From Acidobacteriota bacterium (lineage in GTDB: Bacteria; Acidobacteriota; Thermoanaerobaculia; Multivoradales; J023): a DNA stretch of 64,000 bases. This document shows positions 50,636 to 60,350 of the stretch, piece by piece. How positions within the stretch are numbered: position 1 is the first letter of the stretch; the number at the start of each line of letters is the position of its first letter. The DNA is taken from contig JAJCXR010000057.1 in assembly GCA_029263315.1 (NCBI GenBank), forward strand, positions 143,346 through 207,345, read 5' to 3'. The position numbers and the translations under genes are program-made. The notes under the pieces are model-generated. The model was not told where the DNA came from. It worked only from the letters and a program-made list of their open reading frames with translations, and ran no database searches.

Positions 50636-52456
50636 ATGGCGAAGTTGAGCCGTGCCACCTTCCCTTTTTTCATGACGTTGTCGCTCTTGTCGTCGATGAC
50701 GGTGGCTCAGGACAGCGCAACGACAACCCATGACCCGCCATCCTCCAAAGATCCGACGGTTTCTGCAGGTACCGCCTTGCCACCGGCCGCCGCCGCCGCG
50801 GACCCTTATGGTTGTCAGGCGCCTTATTCCGTTCCCTACGATCTGCCGAGTCCGGATCATGTGGGCGCCGATGCCTTTGCCTGGCAAACGTTTCTAGGCC
50901 TCAACCTGGCGCAAAGCAATTTGGTGGATGGTCAGCTCGTGGACGGGCAACCGTCTTGGACATCGTGGACTTCGACCGTCGATTTGATCAACTGCAATCA
51001 GACCACGGCTCCGGCGACGGGGACCTGTATCGAAGGACGTTACTTTCCCGAGGCTTGCACCGAGGTCGAAGGGTACGTCAACTACCCGGTGATCGATCAG
51101 GTGGGCAAAGTCGACGACGAGGTATTTGGTGCCGTTCTGAAGGGGCTTGCCAGTCATCCGGTGGTGGCCGCCAACGGCACCTTCTTGCGCTACCAAATCC
51201 TCATTAGCCCGCCCCTCAACAATTGGCTCATCGGCCAGAAGCTCCAGCGCCCCGAGACTTTGCAGACCCTGCAATCCAACATGACGTCGGCAGTTTTCCT
51301 GTGCTCGAACTCCAAGGTCATCGGCAGCAATTACCAGTCGACGATCCTCAAGTTGGCTTGGATGGAAACGTTGACGATGCCGACGGAGGCTGCGGCGGCC
51401 GACCGTGAGATCTTCCGGCAAGAGGTGTTGGTGTACACGCCGAGCTGGCGAATGAGCGACGGCAAGGCAAGCTGCGTCAAGAAAAGGATGGGGCTTGTCG
51501 GTTTGCATGTGGCTCGCAAGACGGTGTCGCAGCCCGGCTGGGTCTGGGCGACGTTTGAGCATCGAGCCAATGCTCCAGATTGCCTGGCCTTGCCCCCCGT
51601 CGGCGACGCCAGCGCCGGGGGACCCTCGAAAGCATGTCCGGCGACGGTCGACAGGGCGTGGAATCTCTATGCCACGACATGCCAGGCGGACACCCAGACT
51701 GGACCCTGTCAGCGCTGCAATACACCACCAACCGCCAATGGCGAAGGTTATTCGTGTACCAATGCGGAGGACGAGAAAGCCTATCTCGAGGCCAAGCTGG
51801 CCTACGGGCTGCGATACCAGGATTGGGTCGACGCCGGCCGCCAAAAGAACCCTCCAAAAGCACCCTCGGAACCCAGGAGTTGGTGTCTCGATCGACCGCC
51901 CGCTACCACCGCCGGGCTCTCGCGGCTGTGTCGTCAGGTGGCTCCGGGCTATTACTACCCGGGGGTCGAAGCTTGGGACGACACGCCTCCCAACAAAGCC
52001 TGCCAACCGGCCGGCTCGGTGTGGGCCAATTATCAGTTGATCGGCAGCCAGTGGTCCGGCGCGGATCTCTCGGCCGGAGGTGCTTGCCCCAATGTGCAGT
52101 CGAAGATTTGGCAGGACGTTGCCGGCAAGTCGGAACCGGTGGTCAACCACGCCGTGATCCGGCCTCTTTTGAAGGAATTGGACGGCGACGATCGCCAGCA
52201 CCGCCCCTTCTTGGCCAATACCTCGATGGAGAGCTACGAGCGGTCCAATTGCATGGGCTGCCACAGCAAGGCGACCGTCGAACAGAGCAGCGAAGGAAAA
52301 GCCGCTCACTTGCCCAGCTCAACCATGGAACCCAGGTCGCCGGGGAGTGACTTCGTCTACTTCTTGGGGATCGAGGTGCCGGCTTTTGAAGCCCAGAAGG
52401 TGGAGCCCGAAAGGTCTGAGGCGGAGGGCTCGACTGCCGGGCAAAGTCCCCCCTGA
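50636..52456 (+). CDS. Mono-haem c-type secreted protein, paralogue of the divergent neighbour
   Basis: This protein has 606 residues. It has a plain Sec signal (FFMTLSLLSSMTVAQ) rather than a lipobox. The haem motif CMGCHS lies near residue 538. Segments GADAFAWQTFLGLNLAQ, GWVWATFEHRANAPD and VWANYQLIGSQW align with equivalents in the 48376-50319 protein. Many extra Cys (for example CQADTQTGPCQRC) suggest disulfides. The tail is Glu/Lys-rich. GAGGAG six to seven bases upstream of ATG 50636 sets the start. The 3' end overlaps the convergent acetyltransferase gene by 100 bp, which is long; the end of one of the two may be recently extended. Confidence 0.7.
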   Translation: MAKLSRATFPFFMTLSLLSSMTVAQDSATTTHDPPSSKDPTVSAGTALPPAAAAADPYGCQAPYSVPYDLPSPDHVGADAFAWQTFLGLNLAQSNLVDGQLVDGQPSWTSWTSTVDLINCNQTTAPATGTCIEGRYFPEACTEVEGYVNYPVIDQVGKVDDEVFGAVLKGLASHPVVAANGTFLRYQILISPPLNNWLIGQKLQRPETLQTLQSNMTSAVFLCSNSKVIGSNYQSTILKLAWMETLTMPTEAAAADREIFRQEVLVYTPSWRMSDGKASCVKKRMGLVGLHVARKTVSQPGWVWATFEHRANAPDCLALPPVGDASAGGPSKACPATVDRAWNLYATTCQADTQTGPCQRCNTPPTANGEGYSCTNAEDEKAYLEAKLAYGLRYQDWVDAGRQKNPPKAPSEPRSWCLDRPPATTAGLSRLCRQVAPGYYYPGVEAWDDTPPNKACQPAGSVWANYQLIGSQWSGADLSAGGACPNVQSKIWQDVAGKSEPVVNHAVIRPLLKELDGDDRQHRPFLANTSMESYERSNCMGCHSKATVEQSSEGKAAHLPSSTMEPRSPGSDFVYFLGIEVPAFEAQKVEPERSEAEGSTAGQSPP

Positions 52457-53334
52457 GATGCCTCCGGCGGCTCGATGAGGGGCGCCCAGCCCCGGACCAC
52501 CGGGCCGCTCAAGTAACCGTGCCGTCGATGCCAGCGATAGACACCGTCGGTGTCGGTTTGCAGAAAGGCCGTCCTGGCACCGAGCTCTCCGGCCAAGCGC
52601 AGGCGGTGCCGCATCAGGGCATTGGCGACCCCCCGGTGTCGGAAGCGGGGAGGCACCGCCAAGTTGTAGAGCCCGGCCAGATTTCCGAGAACGCCCAGGC
52701 TCGCGACGCCCGCCGCCTCACCCGCCAAATAGGCGATGCAATGGACCAGCTGCGGTGACGGATGGCTGACTTTCCAGGCCTTTGACCGGGTGCTCAGCAG
52801 GCGGCGTAGGGCGCGATCCCAGCCCTGGCCCAAATGTCCCCGATCGTCGGAAGAGAAGCCTTGATGGAAGGTCGAGATGAAGTCCTCGCGTCGCCGTGGA
52901 CTGACCGGATGGATGATCATCCCATCCGGGCTGTCCCCGTGCAGGGATGGCAATGCCGGAGGTACCGGCAGCAAGATCCAACGGTGCTCGAAGGCCGGGG
53001 CAAATCGCCAGCCGGCTAAGCTCGCCTCGAGCTGCGGCGGGTCGGCGGGGCCGATCTCGACGCAACCCGTGCCGAGGGCGCTCAGTCCACGCTTCAGCCA
53101 CAGCCGCAGATCGTCGCCGGGCGCCGTGACCATCCGCAGGCGGTTCCACTCCACATCCTCGAGATCAGGATGCCAGGCGAGCTCCAAGGGGCCGAGGCGC
53201 CGCCGCTTGGGCAAGTACATGGACTTCGAGAAGGCATCGTCGGCAGCCCGTAGGTCGGTCCACGAAGGTATTCCGGAGACCGTCTGCGCACCGAGCGATG
53301 GTGCTGTCGAGCCCGCAGCGCAGGGCTCGGTCAT
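52357..53334 (-). CDS. GNAT-family N-acetyltransferase
   Basis: This protein has 325 residues. The GNAT fold is in the C-terminal half (about 135-290): acetyl-CoA motif A reads NLAVPPRFRHRGVANALMRH, followed by FLQTDTDGVYRWHRRHGY (motif B). The N-terminal 130 residues are a second, degenerate alpha-beta half, as in two-domain GNATs. The last 30 residues lie opposite the end of the mono-haem gene. It is the third gene of an operon whose second gene is a SET methyltransferase (4-bp overlap), suggesting both modify the same target. The substrate is unknown. Confidence 0.82.
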   Translation of the reverse strand: MTEPCAAGSTAPSLGAQTVSGIPSWTDLRAADDAFSKSMYLPKRRRLGPLELAWHPDLEDVEWNRLRMVTAPGDDLRLWLKRGLSALGTGCVEIGPADPPQLEASLAGWRFAPAFEHRWILLPVPPALPSLHGDSPDGMIIHPVSPRRREDFISTFHQGFSSDDRGHLGQGWDRALRRLLSTRSKAWKVSHPSPQLVHCIAYLAGEAAGVASLGVLGNLAGLYNLAVPPRFRHRGVANALMRHRLRLAGELGARTAFLQTDTDGVYRWHRRHGYLSGPVVRGWAPLIEPPEASQGGLCPAVEPSASDLSGSTFWASKAGTSIPKK

Positions 53335-53912
53335 CGACGGTCCTCGGGCCCGGACGGAGCGGGCTCGGGGTCCTCGAGAACCGTTTCGAGCAAGGCCACC
53401 AGCTGCCTAGCGTTTCTCAACAGGGCCACTTTGCCCTCCTCGCCCATCAGAGGGATCCCGCTGGCGGCGTCGATGATGCGGCCGCTCCAGTCGGGGGCGA
53501 TCAAGGGGCGGTAGTCGAGGGTGAGCTCGTCGCCTGGCTGCACGTCTCGCAGCGCCCAGTAGCATCCGAGATGCCAGAGCACATTGGGTTGGAACGAGTG
53601 ATTGAGGTAGTTGCTGGCGGTGGCTCGCCCCTCACCGCCGCGAAAACAAATGTCCTCGACATGGCGCCACGTCTGACTGCGAGCCCGGCGCGGCAGGGCC
53701 AAGGCTTCCTGGACATCGATCATCCACTCGGATTGGGGCAGGTCGATTCCCAGCAGGGTCCCCAGGGGGGCCGCTTCCATGGCGTAGGCGCCCAGCCCCG
53801 CCCCTGGCAGCGAAGATGCGGCGATGCGAGTGCGCAGACGAAAACACGGCCCTGCTTCTAGAATCTGCGGCCTTTCGTCGGCCGGCCCGTCGATGGAGCT
53901 TGAAGTCGTCAT
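53331..53912 (-). CDS. SET-domain protein methyltransferase
   Basis: This 193-residue protein is a minimal SET domain without pre- or post-SET zinc clusters. S-adenosylmethionine and pseudoknot motifs are intact: NYLNHSFQPN (Asn104-His105-Ser106, Pro109-Asn110) and GDELTLDY with the catalytic Tyr134. The N-terminal substrate-like strand SSLPGAGLGAYAM fits. Bacterial SET proteins are uncommon and typically methylate lysine in ribosomal or DNA-binding proteins or in a dedicated partner. It overlaps both neighbours by 4 bp (ATGA type), so the three proteins are made together; the partner or substrate is likely the product of 53909-55213. Confidence 0.85.
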   Translation of the reverse strand: MTTSSSIDGPADERPQILEAGPCFRLRTRIAASSLPGAGLGAYAMEAAPLGTLLGIDLPQSEWMIDVQEALALPRRARSQTWRHVEDICFRGGEGRATASNYLNHSFQPNVLWHLGCYWALRDVQPGDELTLDYRPLIAPDWSGRIIDAASGIPLMGEEGKVALLRNARQLVALLETVLEDPEPAPSGPEDRR

Positions 53913-55213
53913 GGCGGATCCCCGTCGAAGAACTGTCGGTCGATATTCTGCCGGGCGAAGGTCTCCAAACCACCATGGTAGCAGTCAAGGTAGCTACCGG
54001 CATGACCACCGACGTAGGGGTTGAACAGAGAAACCCAGGGAAATCGCCGTCCGATGGCTTTCTGATGAAGCTCCGCAACCCGCTGCTCAAACGGCGTTTG
54101 GCCGTCGTAGGGATCGCTGACCACAAAATACCCGCTGGCCGCCATCATCAGATACTCGATGATGGCGCAGGGTGTCGACCCACGCCCGGCTTTGGCATGT
54201 TCGCGCAGGGTCGACCATTGGATTTCTCTACCTTCGGAATCGCCAACCGAAGAAAAGGCCAAGAAAACCCGCCGAGGACGATCAAAGGCCACCAGGCGAA
54301 ACTCATCGTCTTCGACAAATCCCGCCACGGTCACCCGGTCGCTGCCATCGATTTCGGCCAGACGGTCGGCCATGCGCCAGGGATCGTCGATCGCCAGCAG
54401 GAAGCTCTCGAAGACGGGATCGATGTGGCCGACCTCCTGCTGCAGGAAGGCGCTGTTGATCTGTTGCCAGAGCCCCGCCCAAGTGATGGCGGGTTGTTGC
54501 AGAGCCGTCAGACCAACGCGTAGGGGCCCTTGCGCCGCTCGCAGGTCACTGCTAGCCATGGAGACCGCCAGTCGGCGGGCGGCCTGGCGATCCCACGGGC
54601 CACCGATCACCTCACGGGCCGCCGCCGAGCAGCGACGATTGAGCAGCGCCAGGGGGGACTCGCCGGCCTCGACGGTGGCCATGAGCTCCAGGGCCATGTC
54701 GAGCTTGTCATGGAGACCCTGGCGGCTGGCCCCTTGCAGCTTGATCGAACCATAGACCTTGCGGTGCCAGGCTCTGTTCCGTTGGTTGCGTGGGCGCCGA
54801 TGGACGCCGACGGTGCCAGCACTTTTTTCTTTGAGTGATCGCGTATCCTTGGCGCGGACCAGGGAGACCCAAGGCAGCAGTGGATGTAGGCACCATTTGC
54901 TGAAGAAGGCCTTGAGGCCATTCTTGCGAAATACATCGTTGTCGAATTGCAGGATCTGGGCCTCGGTGCCGCACCGTCGTGCCAAGGCTTGGGCTAGGCG
55001 GACCCGGGCCACGTCGGCGGGATAGGCCCAGTTGCCCGGATGCTCGGCGAAGATGAATCGTGGTGGACGCTGGGCTGCCAGGGTGACTCCAGCGGTATCG
55101 ATGCCGAAGTCGTCGAGCAAGGCTCGATAGCGAGACCACCGTGCCGAATCGTCAAGGTGTTCGCACACCTCTGACCAGGAGGTCAGATGCAAGCGCCGTG
55201 GATCGAAGCTCAT
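53909..55213 (-). CDS. Unrecognised protein heading the SET/GNAT operon
   Basis: This 434-residue protein is soluble, with no signal peptide or membrane helix. I do not recognise the family. Visible features are a basic central patch (GVHRRPRNQRNRAWHRKVYG, about residues 130-150), a helical middle, an alpha-beta segment (VTVAGFVEDDEFRLVAFDRP) and a Gly/Tyr/Cys-rich C-terminal motif (FNPYVGGHAGSYLDCYHGGL). Lys/Arg clusters could bind nucleic acid or be methylation targets. The start is the ATG at 55213, with GGAG about ten bases upstream. Its stop overlaps the SET gene by 4 bp, so its function is tied to methylation and acetylation. Confidence 0.75.
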   Translation of the reverse strand: MSFDPRRLHLTSWSEVCEHLDDSARWSRYRALLDDFGIDTAGVTLAAQRPPRFIFAEHPGNWAYPADVARVRLAQALARRCGTEAQILQFDNDVFRKNGLKAFFSKWCLHPLLPWVSLVRAKDTRSLKEKSAGTVGVHRRPRNQRNRAWHRKVYGSIKLQGASRQGLHDKLDMALELMATVEAGESPLALLNRRCSAAAREVIGGPWDRQAARRLAVSMASSDLRAAQGPLRVGLTALQQPAITWAGLWQQINSAFLQQEVGHIDPVFESFLLAIDDPWRMADRLAEIDGSDRVTVAGFVEDDEFRLVAFDRPRRVFLAFSSVGDSEGREIQWSTLREHAKAGRGSTPCAIIEYLMMAASGYFVVSDPYDGQTPFEQRVAELHQKAIGRRFPWVSLFNPYVGGHAGSYLDCYHGGLETFARQNIDRQFFDGDPP

Positions 55214-55566
55214 GGACGATCATCTCCGGAATCTAGACGTTCTCGGACGTCGAAAAGCGCTGCCGCCGCGGCTCTCCCTCGGAGAGAGCCGATGACCAAG
55301 CTATAGCGCTGAGAAAAACCTGATCTTTCCAAAGAAGTGGGGCCGATGGTCCCCTCAAGGGTCGAGTCAGGGAAAAAGTATATGAACAGGACGAAAGCTC
55401 TCGAATCCAGCCCGCCAAATGATTAGATGCTCGGTCTTCAGCCTTTCTTCAGGTGACCTTCCTAGACTGTCAACAGCCGAAGACGCCGCAATTTACCGTC
55501 GAGGCTGCCCTTCGGGGTGGTCAGGAAAGTTGATATCCCCTGCGGGGGAAACCCAAGGAGAAGATC
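55214..55566. other. Intergenic region between divergent operons; no gene seen
   Basis: This 353-bp stretch holds the leader of the unrecognised/SET/GNAT operon on the left and that of the poly-Asp gene on the right. On the right is a small GC hairpin (CCCCTGCGGGG near 55538), then AAGGAG about seven bases before ATG 55567. An AT-richer patch near 55370-55385 (GGAAAAAGTATATGAAC) may hold a promoter. I see no convincing hexamer pair. Confidence 0.35.
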
Positions 55567-56781
<1,215 letters not shown>

Positions 56782-56803
56782 TCTTTGATCGGCCAGCATC
56801 GAG

Positions 56804-56834
56804 ACCCGAGGCGGAGCTTCCGCCTCGGGTTTTT
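56804..56834 (+). terminator. Rho-independent terminator of the poly-Asp gene
   Basis: A perfect 11-bp stem (CCCGAGGCGGA / TCCGCCTCGGG) has a three-base GCT loop and is followed by five T. It begins 23 bases after the stop codon and separates this gene from the sigma-factor operon. Confidence 0.93.
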
Positions 56835-57003
56835 GGCGAGAGCTGGGTAAGTGTTGGGCAGAGTGCGGGCGGGTCCGAGTCTTGCACTACAATATATTCA
56901 CCTTATGAAGCCTACATTGTCCGTCCTACGATCACGTAATGCCTTCGCCGACCTGGCATCGAGGCTTGTCCAGGGTGCGGCGATACATCGATGAGAATTC
57001 TCC

Positions 57004-57951
57004 GTGCAGCAGACCTCCACCGCCCCTGAGCGCCGGACACGGGGCTGGTGGCGTCGCCGCCGACCTCGTCCTCCGACGCCCCCATCCCATGAGCAGGTAT
57101 TGCTCGACCATCTCGATCTCATCGAGCGGGCTGCCACCTCGGCGGCGCGCCGCAGTGGCTTTCCGGAGCAGGATGTCGAGGATTTTGTCTCGACGGTGAA
57201 GGTCAAGCTCATCGAGCACGACTACCGGGTGATCCGTCGGCACCGTGGAGATTCCCTGCTGTCGACCTACCTGGTGACGGTGGTGCACCACACCTTCCAG
57301 GATTGGCGACAACAGAAGTGGGGACGCTACCGTCCGTCCGCCAAAGCTAAGCGCCGAGGGCCCGTGGCCATGCAGCTCGAGCAGTTACTGGTCCGCGATG
57401 AGCTCGATTTGGAAACTGCCATCAGCCTGCTGCGGCGACGCTCTGTCGGCTCGACGGTGAGTGAAAAGGAGCTGCGGCGTCTGGCGGCGGAATTACCGCA
57501 TCGGACGCGACGGACGATGACCGGCGAGGAGGCGTTGGCTGAGCAGCCTTCGCCGGACTCCAGCGCTGCTGACCGTAGGCTGGAGGACGCCGAGCGGCGG
57601 GACGTTGCACAACGGGCCGGTCAGGTGCTGACCCGGTTTTGGCAACAGCTACCGCCCAGTGATCGCCTGTTGCTTCAGATGCACTACCAAGATGGCTGCA
57701 AAGTTTCGAGCATCGCCCGCACCCTGGGGTGTAACCAACGTGCTCTCTACTCCCGACGGGACCGCCATCTCGGCGAGTTGAGGCGCCTCTGTGAGGCCGA
57801 AGGCTTGACCTGGGCCAGCGTGAGGGACATTCTTGGATGGGGTGAAACACCACTTATCGGCCTCCTGGACAGCGATCAGGGTTCCAAAGCTGCTCCAGAG
57901 CAGGAAAAACCTTCCGCAAGTCCGTCTAAGAAGAATGAGGGGGGGCTTTGA
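57004..57951 (+). CDS. ECF-like sigma-70 family factor
   Basis: This 315-residue protein is longer than typical ECF factors (about 190). Region 2 is at about 27-105 (DHLDLIERAATSAARRSGFP, VEDFVSTVKVKLIEHDY, STYLVTVVHHTFQDWRQQKW) and region 4 at about 210-265 (LPPSDRLLLQMHYQDGCKVS, IARTLGCNQRALYSRRDRHL). A long linker between them and a C-terminal Pro/Ser/Lys-rich extension are unusual. The GTG start has no clear ribosome site; an in-frame TGA lies four codons upstream. The anti-sigma gene overlaps by 4 bp. Targets could include the secreted-protein genes around it, but that is not shown. Confidence 0.82.
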   Translation: MQQTSTAPERRTRGWWRRRRPRPPTPPSHEQVLLDHLDLIERAATSAARRSGFPEQDVEDFVSTVKVKLIEHDYRVIRRHRGDSLLSTYLVTVVHHTFQDWRQQKWGRYRPSAKAKRRGPVAMQLEQLLVRDELDLETAISLLRRRSVGSTVSEKELRRLAAELPHRTRRTMTGEEALAEQPSPDSSAADRRLEDAERRDVAQRAGQVLTRFWQQLPPSDRLLLQMHYQDGCKVSSIARTLGCNQRALYSRRDRHLGELRRLCEAEGLTWASVRDILGWGETPLIGLLDSDQGSKAAPEQEKPSASPSKKNEGGL

Positions 57952-58922
57952 GCACAGCTGAATCAACACCGCGGCGGATTCCCGATCTCGAGGATTTGGC
58001 GGCATACCTGGACGGTCGACTCGAGGCGGCTGAGCGGCAGGCGGTGGAGGAGCGTCTGGCGGAAGATACCGACTACTACCAAACGATGGTAGAGACGGTG
58101 CACTTCCGTGAAGAGATGGCGGCCGACGGCTCCGTCGACGCGGGGCCGGTTACTTCTTCTCGCACCTCTCCACGGCGTCCGATTCTTCTGTGGCAGGGCC
58201 TGGCGGCCGCCGCGGTCCTCGTGCTGGCGGTGGGCCTCTGGCATTTCAATCGATCGTCCGCCAGCGAGCTGTTCTACGCCACCGTCGATGCGCCTGCGGT
58301 GCTGGCCATTGAGGGATGGGACCAACGCGGCTGGAGGGTCAACCGCTCGACCAGCCTACCTGCGGGTTTGTCGAGGTCTGAGCTAGCCTTTCGTCTCGGC
58401 ACCCATCAAGTGGGCTTGAAGCTCGCGCTGTTGGCCTCGGATCGAGACTTGGCGTCGACGGCCGTTGCCCATTCACGCCAAGTGGTGGAGGTCTTGGGCT
58501 CCCTCAAGGCGTCCAGCTATGGCCACCTGAAGACCGACATCGACTCGGACGAGCCCATGGACGAGCTGCGGACCTTGGCCGACTCCATAGAACAAGGGCT
58601 CTTGAAGGACTTCGAACCCTCGACCGCCGAAGGCAGCTCCCTGCGGGCCGGACAGTGGTGCGAGATGGCTCGTTTGTCGGCCTTGGGCAAACTCCGGCAG
58701 CCTCTGCTGACGTTCCTCGAGCGGCCTCCCGCCAGCGTGCTGGGTCTGTCTTCCGAAGGGATGGGCTCAGGTGGCCCAACCGCGCAAGAGATCGAGGCTG
58801 GTGTCGCGGTCGAAGTCCTCATGGCTTTGAAATCGAGCCTGGAGGGGGAGCGCGTCGAGGTGGCGGTCTTTGATCAAGCGGAAGAAGCACTACAAGATAT
58901 CCAGGCTTTCCTGGGTGGATGA
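57948..58922 (+). CDS. Putative membrane anti-sigma factor
   Basis: This protein has 324 residues. The N-terminal helical segment (DLEDLAAYLDGRLEAAERQA) resembles anti-sigma domains but lacks the His-x3-Cys-x2-Cys zinc site. One membrane helix is at about 77-99 (WQGLAAAAVLVLAVGLWHF). The C-terminal 220 residues are extracytoplasmic and unrecognised. Position directly behind the sigma gene with a 4-bp TTGA overlap is the main support. It starts at TTG with a strong GAGGGG site. Confidence 0.7.
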   Translation: MSTAESTPRRIPDLEDLAAYLDGRLEAAERQAVEERLAEDTDYYQTMVETVHFREEMAADGSVDAGPVTSSRTSPRRPILLWQGLAAAAVLVLAVGLWHFNRSSASELFYATVDAPAVLAIEGWDQRGWRVNRSTSLPAGLSRSELAFRLGTHQVGLKLALLASDRDLASTAVAHSRQVVEVLGSLKASSYGHLKTDIDSDEPMDELRTLADSIEQGLLKDFEPSTAEGSSLRAGQWCEMARLSALGKLRQPLLTFLERPPASVLGLSSEGMGSGGPTAQEIEAGVAVEVLMALKSSLEGERVEVAVFDQAEEALQDIQAFLGG

Positions 58923-58937
58923 GACGAGCGCCGGCAA

Positions 58938-58981
58938 GCTAAGTACACCTTTTCAAAAATACGCTGGTATTCGAGCGCCGA
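58938..58981 (+). repeat. Left inverted repeat (44 bp) bounding the metalloprotease cassette
   Basis: This stretch begins 15 bp after the anti-sigma stop and matches the reverse complement of 60779-60822 at 41 of 44 positions. It contains the dyad AATAC-N4-GTATT (here AATACGCTGGTATT) and AGTACACCTTTTCAA. Similarity stops sharply outside the 44 bp. Confidence 0.85.
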
Positions 58982-59261
58982 AGCATCCGCGTCCGCGGCG
59001 TTACGCTCGCTGCAACAGAGCCCCACTATGCCTCACTCGCGAGCCTTGCGGACATGGCGCCTCGGGGTTCTCGATAGGTCGCCGTATGATCGGAAGGGCG
59101 TGCTTAGAGCAGCTTGGATTAGTCAAAAACACTGTCATATATTTTTTCTCGACGGCAGCCACCCCAGTGTAGGTATCCAGGTAGACCTTGGCATGAAGCC
59201 AACACTCGCTTGCCTCCTCTGGCTGAGAGGGGCCGGCCAACCCAACACTCGGGAGAATTCC
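58982..59261. promoter_or_regulatory. Leader of the metalloprotease gene with a sigma70-like promoter
   Basis: No gene is seen in this stretch. A promoter-like pair lies at 59114-59143: TTGGAT, an 18-base spacer, TATATT, in a locally AT-rich patch (TCATATATTTTTT). This would leave a 5' leader of about 110 bases. GGGAG eight bases before ATG 59262 is the ribosome site. GC-rich inverted segments at 58985-59010 (CATCCGCGTCCGCGG) follow the left repeat. Confidence 0.55.
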
Positions 59262-60257
59262 ATGCGCCGTGTATTGATCGCCTTGTCTTTGCTGGTTCTG
59301 ATCCTACCCCTTGCTGCCGCTGCGGCGGGCCCCGCTCCCTCGACCGACGGAGAATTCACGTGGAATGGTCAGACCTTTGTGTCGAAGCAGGCCTTCCGCG
59401 ACCATGTCAAGCGTCACAACCTGCGTTGTGGTCAACCGCAGCTCTCACAGCCCCAGCTCGATCTCATCGAGCTCGATCTCGCCTTTGCCCTCGAAGACCT
59501 CCAGTATCGTGGCATCTTCTCAAAGGCCAAGAACGGTAACGGCAATGGTGGTGGCGGTACCGACGGTGGTGGCGACGGTGGCGGCACGCCCCCCAGCAAC
59601 ATCTCCATCCCGGTGGCTTTCCATGTCATCCACGACGGCAACCAAGGCAACCTGTCGAGTGGCGATATCAACGGACAAATGAACGTTCTCAATCAGGCGT
59701 ACTCCGGCACCGGGTTTTCGTTCACCCTGGCCAGTGTCGACTACACCGACAACAGCTCTTGGTTCAACATGGGCTACAACACCACCGCCGAGCGCGATGC
59801 CAAGGCCGCCCTCAACGTTGATCCCTACACCCATCTGAATGTCTACACCGCCAACCTGAGCGGTGGTCTTCTGGGTTGGGCCACGTTCCCGTCGTCCCTC
59901 AACGGCAATCCCGATGACGACGGTGTTGTGCTGCTCCATTCGTCCCTGCCCGGCGGCAGCGCCGCTCCTTACAACGAAGGCGATACCGGCACCCACGAAG
60001 TGGGCCACTGGCTCGGTCTCTACCACACCTTCCAGGGGGGCTGTAACGGCCAAGGCGACCAAGTGGACGACACTCCGGCGGAGAAGAGCCCGGCCTACGG
60101 CTGCCCCACCGGTCGTGATTCCTGCCGTCGTGCCGCTGGCCTCGACCCGATCACCAACTTCATGGACTACACCGACGACGACTGCATGAACACCTTCTCC
60201 GCGGGTCAGACCCTGCGCATGCACGCCCAAGTGCAAACCTACCGTTCAGCCCTCTGA
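59262..60257 (+). CDS. Secreted M43 (pappalysin/cytophagalysin-type) zinc metalloprotease
   Basis: This protein has 331 residues. A signal peptide (about 1-22, ending AAAA) is followed by a propeptide-like helical part (about 25-88) and a Gly/Asn/Asp-rich linker (about 88-112). The catalytic domain has HEVGHWLGLYH with zinc ligands His245, His249 and His255 and catalytic Glu246; the Met-turn is NFMDYTDDDCM. Cys pairs (CNGQG, YGCP, DSCRR) match M43 disulfides. It is a secreted endopeptidase, perhaps processing surface proteins. In-frame codons upstream of ATG 59262 lack coding character. Confidence 0.92.
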   Translation: MRRVLIALSLLVLILPLAAAAAGPAPSTDGEFTWNGQTFVSKQAFRDHVKRHNLRCGQPQLSQPQLDLIELDLAFALEDLQYRGIFSKAKNGNGNGGGGTDGGGDGGGTPPSNISIPVAFHVIHDGNQGNLSSGDINGQMNVLNQAYSGTGFSFTLASVDYTDNSSWFNMGYNTTAERDAKAALNVDPYTHLNVYTANLSGGLLGWATFPSSLNGNPDDDGVVLLHSSLPGGSAAPYNEGDTGTHEVGHWLGLYHTFQGGCNGQGDQVDDTPAEKSPAYGCPTGRDSCRRAAGLDPITNFMDYTDDDCMNTFSAGQTLRMHAQVQTYRSAL

Positions 60258-60280
60258 ACCCGAGGGTCGCGGTGAGTCGA

Positions 60281-60305
60281 AGGGGCGCGTTCAGCGCCCC
60301 TTTTT
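60281..60305 (+). terminator. Rho-independent terminator of the metalloprotease gene
   Basis: The stem is GGGGCGC / GCGCCCC with a five-base loop, followed by TTTTT. It starts 24 bases after the stop codon. Confidence 0.92.
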
Positions 60306-60350
60306 GTTAGGGTGAAGGGTGACGGGCAACATACGACGGGGGGAGTAGCC

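Noticed and set aside
52357..52456. Wrong stop or frame in one of the two convergent genes overlapping by 100 bp
   Set aside because: Both frames are open to clear stops. The overlap covers only low-conservation tails, so no error can be demonstrated, though a recent extension of one gene is possible.
57600..57951. Possible frameshift in the sigma-factor gene because of its length
   Set aside because: Regions 2 and 4 are in one uninterrupted frame and the anti-sigma start overlaps its stop correctly.
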